19,794 nucleotides of DNA from CAZWCX01 sp964632945 (lineage in GTDB: Bacteria > Planctomycetota > MHYJ01 > WSZJ01 > CAZWCX01): positions 1 through 19,794 of the forward strand of contig CAZWCX010000127.1 in assembly GCA_964632945.1 (NCBI GenBank), in the 5' to 3' direction. The translations under genes were made by a program, and so were the position numbers. The notes under the pieces were generated by a model. That model worked only from the letters and a program-made list of their open reading frames with translations. It was not told the DNA's origin and made no database searches. Below, one piece after another: positions 14,293 to 19,794 of the stretch. How positions within the stretch are numbered: the first letter of the stretch is position 1; each line of letters starts with the position of its first letter.

Positions 14293-14802
14293 AGATGGAT
14301 CAACCGATCGGCGGGGACTCGGAATCGGTCGAGGGAAGATCCGCTGCGGCCCGGACGGCCGCACGATTCGCCTGGGATCGGGAATGCGGGGGCGCCCTCC
14401 GGAGCGCCGAGACCGCTCCCCCTAGGCCCGAATGTCTACTCTCTGGCCGAGGGAGCTTCCGTCCGCGCCCCCCCGCACGATGGTCTCCGCGCCGCGTCCG
14501 CCGGCAGGCGTGTCCCGGATGACGCTGGACGCGCCAGGGCCCGCGACCGATGCTCCCGCTCCGCCCCGCGACTGGATACGCTGCAAGACCGCCACTCCCG
14601 CGGCTACGTTTGCATTCGTTTGTACGGATGGCATGGGGAACTCCTCCGAGAGGACATCAAGCGCAGGCTACCAAACCGCGCCTCCCGACGCAAGCCCCAT
14701 GCCCCATTCCCTTGCCACAATCCGCCGGCGGGTGTTAGGGTGGCCTGCGGCCCCGGTCGATCCGGGCCGCTGTCCAAGCCTCCCGACATCGAGGTCCGCC
14801 CC
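14293..14802. other. 510-base region between fusion glycosyltransferase and secreted protein
   Basis: It begins with a hairpin (14345-14363). A stretch with lower GC lies at about 14600-14640. Before the next gene, TTGCCA at 14712-14717 and TAGGGT at 14736-14741 with an 18-base gap form only a weak promoter candidate. Several frames are open here, but their products are Arg/Pro/Ser-rich without ribosome sites, and I see no supportable gene. Confidence 0.55.
14345..14363 (+). terminator. Hairpin after the fusion glycosyltransferase gene
   Basis: TGCGGCC at 14345-14351 and GGCCGCA at 14357-14363 pair perfectly around a five-base loop, 53 bases past the stop. An outer pair, GAATCG at 14322-14327 and CGATTC at 14365-14370, could extend it. 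There is no T-run, so it is only a possible terminator for the polymerase-glycosyltransferase unit. Confidence 0.35.
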
Positions 14803-15810
14803 ATGCACCGGTCCCCCGCCCTGTGGTCGCTCGCCTTCCTGCTCCTGGCCGCCCCCACCCGCGCGGAAGAATCCACCGGAGCGCTGCCGATGAACGACGC
14901 GTACCTGCGCGAGGCCCGCCTGGCCACCCGCGCCCTGGAGGCCCGGGATTCCGCCGGCCTGCTCGGCGGGCTCGCCTTCGAGGGGGAAGAACTCTCACCC
15001 GCAGAGGCGATGCCGGTCTCGAGCAAGGAGGGGGCCTGGATCGTCTGGACCTTTTCCACCCGGGCGACCAAGGACCGGGATACCGAACCGGCCGTGCGGT
15101 TCGTCCTGACTCCACGCGCCGGGACGCTGCGCTGGCGATCGACGCTCGACACCATGGGGTCCTGGCTGGAGCCCGAGATTTTCCATATCGACGACGAGTT
15201 TGCCGTCTTCTCGCGCCGGGGTCCGAGCCTGTCCGAAGACGTGACGGCGGCTCGGGACGAGGCCAAGAGCCTGGTGGCGCGCCTCCTCGGCCGCACCGAG
15301 GACCCGGGCGAGGACCTGGCGCAGGAACTCACCCAGAAGGGTCTCGCGACCGGGGTCCTGACGGCCCGCAAGCACGTCCGTCACCTGGTGCTCGAAATCG
15401 CCGGCGAGCCTCCCTTCTCGGCCGCGGCGGTTGCGCAGGCGTATCCGCTCTACTGGCTCCAGGTGTCGCATTCCCCCGAGGAGGAACTGACGACGGTTGC
15501 CTGGAGCGCGCCGGTCGGCCTCGCTCCCGGGGGACCGAAGGATCCCCGCGAAGCCGGGACCGCACCCGATGAGGGCGCGCGAGCGCGCGCGGCCGAAGTC
15601 GAGGCGCGTGTTTCCGCGATCGGGCTCGGGCTCGTGAACGCTTGGAAGGAGAAGCCCGGAACGGATGCCCAGGAGCGTCGTCGCTGGGTTGAGGAAGCCG
15701 GCGCCCGAATCGCCGCCGAGTACGAGAAGGGCGGGGTCCTGATTCCCGGATCCAATCGGCACGAGATCGACATGTTCCGGTTCGCCCGCTACCTCGGGGT
15801 CATGGATTAG
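14803..15810 (+). CDS. Secreted protein of unknown function
   Basis: The product has 335 residues. It starts with a good signal peptide, MHRSPALWSLAFLLLAAPTRA, with a likely cleavage after the final Ala, so the mature protein of about 314 residues is exported. No membrane helix follows and I recognise no domain. The mature chain is mixed alpha-beta and charged, with beta-like stretches such as AVRFVLTPRAGTLRWRS and a helical, Glu/Arg-rich C-terminal third (about 250-310). The start at 14803 is supported by the signal peptide and by GAGG eight bases upstream; the same frame is open further upstream but reads Arg/Pro-rich. It stands alone: 510 bases after the glycosyltransferase gene, and convergent with the kinase gene across 198 bases. 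There is no evidence that it belongs to the polysaccharide locus. Confidence 0.75.
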   Translation: MHRSPALWSLAFLLLAAPTRAEESTGALPMNDAYLREARLATRALEARDSAGLLGGLAFEGEELSPAEAMPVSSKEGAWIVWTFSTRATKDRDTEPAVRFVLTPRAGTLRWRSTLDTMGSWLEPEIFHIDDEFAVFSRRGPSLSEDVTAARDEAKSLVARLLGRTEDPGEDLAQELTQKGLATGVLTARKHVRHLVLEIAGEPPFSAAAVAQAYPLYWLQVSHSPEEELTTVAWSAPVGLAPGGPKDPREAGTAPDEGARARAAEVEARVSAIGLGLVNAWKEKPGTDAQERRRWVEEAGARIAAEYEKGGVLIPGSNRHEIDMFRFARYLGVMD

Positions 15811-15865
15811 CCCGCATTCTTGAAGAATCCGCGCCGGCGGCTCCTTGTAAAATCCGCCCGCGGGC

Positions 15866-15889
15866 TCCTGGCTGCGTCGGCAGCCTGGA
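15866..15889. terminator. Hairpin between convergent genes
   Basis: GGCTGC at 15870-15875 and GCAGCC at 15880-15885 pair around a four-base loop. After one T/T mismatch, TCC (15866-15868) pairs with GGA (15887-15889). It lies 55 bases after the secreted-protein stop and 119 bases past the kinase stop on the other strand, and could serve both. No T-run follows. Confidence 0.4.
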
Positions 15890-16008
15890 CCGCCGGGGCG
15901 ACCGGCGTGCGACACACGAATCGCACGCTGGTGAGGCAGCCCCACGGGGAACGCCCCCGCGGTCCCGGAGCGGCGCGGATTCCGGCGACGCGAGGTCTCC
16001 GTCCGGGC

Positions 16009-19000
16009 CTATCGGCGCACCCGAACGATCCAGGCATCCCAGCGCGGATCCTCGCGCAATGGGGCCAAGTCGGGATCCTCTTCGGCTTCGGCCGCATTCC
16101 GCCACCCGTGGCGTAGCGCGCCTTCGAGATTGTCGAACGCGAGGGAGCGCAGACGCTCCGCCTCTCCGGCGTCTACGGGAGGTGGCGGATCGTGAGGATC
16201 GCGCGCGGCGACCAGGGCGCGGACAATCAGGCAGGCCCGGTTGTAGTAGGCGCCCTGCAGCAGCATCGGCGGGAGGATGCCCGCCCAATCCTGTGCGGTG
16301 TATCCTTCCATGGCGGCTTCCGCGAGCCCGAGGCCGTCGTCGAATGCGGCCCGAGCCTCATCCGGGCGCGCGCCCTTGAGATGGCCGTAACCATCCCGCA
16401 GTCGCGCCGCCGCGCGCTCCGCCGCCGCCCGCCGATCCTCCGGGAACCGGTTCGCATTCCCGGCCGCCAGCCCTGCGCGGGCATCCTCCAGGAAGGGAGA
16501 CGCCGGCGCGCGCAGGTTCTCATCGAGTCGGATCGCCGCCTGCAGTTCCGAAATCGCCTCCTCCCACCGCCGCGCGCGTCGGAGCAACCACCCGCGACGA
16601 AATCGGGCCTCCGCGAACCCTGGCTGAAGCGCCACCAGCGCGTCCAGGTCCGCCAGGGCTCCCGCGTAGAGGGAATCGATGTCGCCGCCGTGCTTGACCC
16701 GCCAAGAGGCCCATTCCATCCGCATCCACGCGCGCTCCCGCAGGGGATCCGGCATGTCCCGCCGCCGCTCCAGGACCGCCGCGAACCGTGTATCGGCATT
16801 CCGGAAGCAGGGTTCCGGATCGATTCCCTGGGCGGCGCGACACGTCCCCAGATGCCACCACGCGGATCCGCCGATCCGGTGCGCGTGGACTTCGGCCGGG
16901 TCCAGGGACGCCGCCCGATCGCAGGCCTCGATCGTGGCCTGCAGGTGTGGCACCGGGTCCCCTCCCCGGCCATGGACCCACTGGGCCCGGATCAGCTCCA
17001 GGCTGCCCCGATAAACGAGAACCTTGGGCCGATCCGGCTTGAGCTCCCATGCCCGACGCAGGTCCTCCAATCCGGCCGCCACGTGCGGCTCCGGGTCGCC
17101 GCGGCCTCCCACCAGGGTCCCGGCCCAGTTCATGCGGACCATCCCGCGCCAGGTCCAGCCCTCGGCATCGTCGGGATTCAGTTGGATGGCCCGATCGAAA
17201 TCGGACAGTGCCGCGGCGAAGTCGGCGACGGGGTCGAGGCCATGCCGCGTCCGCAACACCCCCAGGTTTGCCTGCACCATCCCGTGCCGAATCCAGACCG
17301 TCGCGGACGACGGATTCAATTCGACGGCCCGGTCCAGGTCGGCCTTCGCCCGGCGAAATCGCTCGAGCCGGTGGTCCATGGAGTCGGAGGATTGCTCGGC
17401 GCAACTCATCCGAAACACCGCCCGCCCGGTCAAGGCCGCGACGTCGTCCGGCCGGATTTCCAGGGCACGCGCAAAGTCGGACTCCGCACCCGCGGCAAGT
17501 TCCTCCCACGCCTGTCCGCGGGCGACGGCCGAGGTCACCCCGTTCGCGCGCACCGTCGCGCGGCTGAGCCACGATTCCGCATCCACCGGATCGAGTTCGA
17601 TCGCCTCCGTCAGCGCCGCTTCGGCCTTTGCGTACGCCGAGGCCGGGTCGAGGCCGCGTTCGCGATCGGCGTTGCCCCAGGCCACGTACAACTGCCCGCG
17701 CCGCAGCCGGAAGGGGGCACGCCGGGGCTCCCGGGCGATCGCGCGGGCGTATGCCGCTTCGGCCGCAACGAGGTGCGGTGTCGCATCCCGTCCGTGCGAG
17801 CGTTCCCAAACGGAGAGATTCATCAGTGCGTTTCCCATGGCGGCGTACAACCGGGGAACCTCCCCTGCCCCGGCCAACCCTTCCTTCGCGACCTCCACGG
17901 CCTCCCGATACCGCGGTGCGGGATCGGCGCCGCGCGAAAACTCCTGGTTGGCCCGGTTGGTGAGCGCCAGCACCAGTCCATGCACCGCTCCCGGGTCCCC
18001 GGGCGAAAGCGATGCGGCCTTGCGGAAATCGACCGCAGCGTCGGCGTAGATCGGATCCGAGTCCGCACCGCGAGATTCGAGCGTCCGGGCCAGCCGCAAA
18101 CGCAACCCCCCACGCTCCAATAGCAGCGGCACGTACCCCTGGTCGACCTTCAGGCCGCGCGAACAACCCACGATCGCCTGCTCCAGGTTCCCCCGCGCGC
18201 TCTCGACGCTGGATAGTCCTTCATAGGCTTCCTCCAGCATCGGATCGAGCTGGATCGCCCTTTCGAAGAGCGTTACCGCCCTGTCCCTCCCGTCCGGCGT
18301 CCGATCCCCCGCGGCGATGGCCCACGCCTTCACGCAGGCCATCCTGGCCTCCCCGATGCCCGCATCTCCGCCGAGGCTCTCCAGGGCGGCCAAATCGGCC
18401 AGCGCCCGCGCGCGGAGGTCCCGCGCCTCGGGATCCTCCGCGACCAGGTCCTCGTCCCGCCGCAGGGCAAGCGAACCCGCCAGGGTCCCGCCCACCCGGT
18501 CGTCCGAAATCGCGAGTCCGGCCCCGGCCTGGGCCAGCATCGCTCCCCGCAACTCGAGCAGCCGGTCGGTAAATCGGTGCAGCAGCAGCATGGCGCGTTC
18601 GTACCGGCTGGGAGCGAATCCGGGATCGCGGCCGAGCGCGGCGTCTTGCGCGACCAGGGAGTCTGCCGGGCGCAGCAGCGCGCGGTAAAGGCGGCCCAAA
18701 TGATAGCGGGGCTCGGCACGTCCGGGTTCCGCCTGCTCCGCCTCGCGGACGGCGGCTTCGAGTCGCGGAAGGTAGTCCTCCTCCGTCTTGGCCATCGACA
18801 GCCCTTCCCGCCGCAGCGAGAGGGCGGCATCCAGATAGAGACCCGCCTTCTCCCGAAGTTCCTTGCGGACCCGATCCTGCAATTCGGCGCGTCCGGAGGA
18901 GGCCGTGAGCCCCCAGGCCACCGCCAGCACCGCGAGGATGCCGGCCGCGGTGAGACCTTTGTGCCGGAGCGCGCGACGCCCCACCACCGTGACCCATCCG

Positions 19001-19794
19001 ACCGGACGGGCCTGGATCGCCTCGCCCCGGCGAAAACGGTCGAGATCGTCGGCGAACTCCCGCGCGCTGGGGTACCGGCGCCCGGGCTCTTTGTCCAGCG
19101 CCTTGAGACAAATCGTCTCCAGGTCGAAGGGAATCCTCCGATCGAGCGCTCGCGGGGAAACGGGATCCCGGTGGAGAGCGCGGGCCATGATTTCCGGGAC
19201 CGTCGCCCCTTCGAACGGCGGACGGCCGGTGAGCGCTTCGTAGAGTACGGCCCCGAGGGAGTACACGTCGCTGGCGGGCCCGATTCGATCCCGATCCCCG
19301 TCGATCTGTTCCGGGGGCATGTACTGGGGAGTGCCCAACACCTGACCGCTGGCGGTCAGGGCGGCTCCTTCCTCGAGTCGCTTGGCCAGCCCGAAGTCCA
19401 TCACGTGCGCTCGACCGGACGCGTCGATCAGGATGTTCGACGGCTTGAGATCCCGATGAATCACCTTGCGCTCATGGGCGTGCGCCACCGCTTCGGCCAC
19501 CTGGAGCAGCACGAGCGCCCGTTCGCGCAGCGACGGGGCCGGTTCGGCGCGCACGTATCGGTCCAGGGTGACGCCGTGCAGGCAGCTCATGGCGAAGTAG
19601 GGCGTGCCGTCGGCCACTCCTACGTCGTGGATCGGGACGATTCCGGGGTGATCGAGCGTGGCGGCGGTGCGCGCCTCGCGCAGGAGTCGTTCGAGTCGTT
19701 CGGAGTCGCGGCGATAGCCCAGCAGGGCGGGCATGAGCGCGACCTCCCGGCACAACACGGCGTCCCAGGCGCGGTAGACCCCGCCCAAGCCGCC
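16009..19794 (-). CDS. Membrane Ser/Thr protein kinase with long TPR domain (N-terminus outside window)
   Basis: The frame runs off the right edge; 1261 residues are visible, starting inside the glycine-rich loop (GGLGGVYRAWD). A PknB-type kinase domain fills about 1-265: HRDLKPSNIL with the catalytic loop (H113-D115), DFGLAKRLEEG (D133), GTPQYMPPEQ and SDVYSLGAVLYEALTGRPPF. The VAIK lysine is Met21 (REVALMPALL). A single membrane helix follows at about 281-299 (LTAAGILAVLAVAWGLTAS). The rest, about 310 to 1190, is tetratricopeptide repeats with typical FxxAIxLDPxxxEA signatures (for example FERAIQLDPMLEEAYEGL). At least nine of them carry an inserted loop ending in a G-x-D-P-like motif. The chain ends with DPDLAPLREDPRWDAW, a common ending in planctomycete TPR proteins. 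The expected topology is cytoplasmic kinase and extracytoplasmic TPR sensor. The target is unknown, and there is no clear link to the polysaccharide locus. Confidence 0.92.
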   Translation of the reverse strand, partial: GGLGGVYRAWDAVLCREVALMPALLGYRRDSERLERLLREARTAATLDHPGIVPIHDVGVADGTPYFAMSCLHGVTLDRYVRAEPAPSLRERALVLLQVAEAVAHAHERKVIHRDLKPSNILIDASGRAHVMDFGLAKRLEEGAALTASGQVLGTPQYMPPEQIDGDRDRIGPASDVYSLGAVLYEALTGRPPFEGATVPEIMARALHRDPVSPRALDRRIPFDLETICLKALDKEPGRRYPSAREFADDLDRFRRGEAIQARPVGWVTVVGRRALRHKGLTAAGILAVLAVAWGLTASSGRAELQDRVRKELREKAGLYLDAALSLRREGLSMAKTEEDYLPRLEAAVREAEQAEPGRAEPRYHLGRLYRALLRPADSLVAQDAALGRDPGFAPSRYERAMLLLHRFTDRLLELRGAMLAQAGAGLAISDDRVGGTLAGSLALRRDEDLVAEDPEARDLRARALADLAALESLGGDAGIGEARMACVKAWAIAAGDRTPDGRDRAVTLFERAIQLDPMLEEAYEGLSSVESARGNLEQAIVGCSRGLKVDQGYVPLLLERGGLRLRLARTLESRGADSDPIYADAAVDFRKAASLSPGDPGAVHGLVLALTNRANQEFSRGADPAPRYREAVEVAKEGLAGAGEVPRLYAAMGNALMNLSVWERSHGRDATPHLVAAEAAYARAIAREPRRAPFRLRRGQLYVAWGNADRERGLDPASAYAKAEAALTEAIELDPVDAESWLSRATVRANGVTSAVARGQAWEELAAGAESDFARALEIRPDDVAALTGRAVFRMSCAEQSSDSMDHRLERFRRAKADLDRAVELNPSSATVWIRHGMVQANLGVLRTRHGLDPVADFAAALSDFDRAIQLNPDDAEGWTWRGMVRMNWAGTLVGGRGDPEPHVAAGLEDLRRAWELKPDRPKVLVYRGSLELIRAQWVHGRGGDPVPHLQATIEACDRAASLDPAEVHAHRIGGSAWWHLGTCRAAQGIDPEPCFRNADTRFAAVLERRRDMPDPLRERAWMRMEWASWRVKHGGDIDSLYAGALADLDALVALQPGFAEARFRRGWLLRRARRWEEAISELQAAIRLDENLRAPASPFLEDARAGLAAGNANRFPEDRRAAAERAAARLRDGYGHLKGARPDEARAAFDDGLGLAEAAMEGYTAQDWAGILPPMLLQGAYYNRACLIVRALVAARDPHDPPPPVDAGEAERLRSLAFDNLEGALRHGWRNAAEAEEDPDLAPLREDPRWDAWIVRVRR

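Noticed and set aside
11707..14364. 885-codon minus-strand open frame opposite the fusion glycosyltransferase
   Set aside because: The product is low-complexity, Glu/Gly/Asp/Arg-rich, without any motif. It is the antisense shadow of a gene with clear catalytic motifs.
15820..16116. Short plus-strand frame from a TTG with a signal-like start, in the convergent gap
   Set aside because: It has no ribosome site, overlaps the kinase gene's 3' end and contains the hairpin at 15866-15889. Its composition becomes Arg/Pro-rich.
16192..18123. 643-codon plus-strand frame opposite the TPR region
   Set aside because: The repeated Arg/Pro/Gly pattern mirrors the TPR repeats on the other strand. It has no domain and no ribosome site.
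1..19794. Search for tRNA or rRNA genes, insertion-sequence ends, CRISPR arrays and attachment sites
   Set aside because: Read by eye, no cloverleaf-like or rRNA-like segment, no transposase frame with terminal repeats and no regularly spaced direct repeats were found. The only in-gene repeats are the exporter duplication and the TPRs.

Overview
The window reads as chromosomal DNA of a high-GC Gram-negative bacterium, most likely a planctomycete or a close relative. The clearest pointer is the Ser/Thr kinase with a long TPR tail at the right end: its kinase C-lobe (PPEQ, LETICLKALDKEP, the RRYPSAREFADDL stretch, RRGEAIQARPVG) matches the style common in Planctomycetota. A lipoprotein polysaccharide exporter implies an outer membrane. 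The taxonomic call is inference.

Layout. 1-250 is the end of an unrecognised gene. 446-1495 is a secreted alginate-lyase-like polysaccharide lyase. Converging on it from the right is a minus-strand pair, a GT2 glycosyltransferase and a Wzx-type flippase (1511-3935). A 442-base divergent intergenic region with a plausible promoter leads into a plus-strand operon at 4378-8945: BY-kinase-type ATPase, Wza-like export lipoprotein, initiating sugar phosphate transferase and GumC/Wzz-type chain-length protein. An HprK-like P-loop protein follows on the minus strand (8961-10061). A second plus-strand unit holds a Wzy/O-antigen-ligase polymerase and a GT2-GT4 fusion glycosyltransferase (10379-14292). 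An unrecognised secreted protein (14803-15810) and a minus-strand Ser/Thr kinase-TPR gene (16009 to the window edge) finish the window.

Together 1511-14292 is a nearly complete Wzx/Wzy-type exopolysaccharide locus. The sugar transferase loads the first sugar phosphate on undecaprenyl phosphate, the glycosyltransferases extend the unit, Wzx flips it, Wzy polymerises it, GumC/Wzz with the BY-kinase-like ATPase sets length, and the Wza-like lipoprotein exports the polymer. The adjacent lyase could trim or clear it. No nucleotide-sugar synthesis genes are visible here.

Most unusual points: a tandemly duplicated export domain in the Wza-like protein; an appended C-terminal beta-rich, PilZ-like domain on the sugar transferase; a GT2-GT4 fusion in one reading frame; an HprK-like protein with an altered P-loop inside the locus; a Ser/Thr kinase whose VAIK lysine is methionine; a 24-bp dyad at the sugar transferase stop; and a hairpin built from two converging stop codons. 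I saw no tRNA, rRNA, insertion sequence or CRISPR array.
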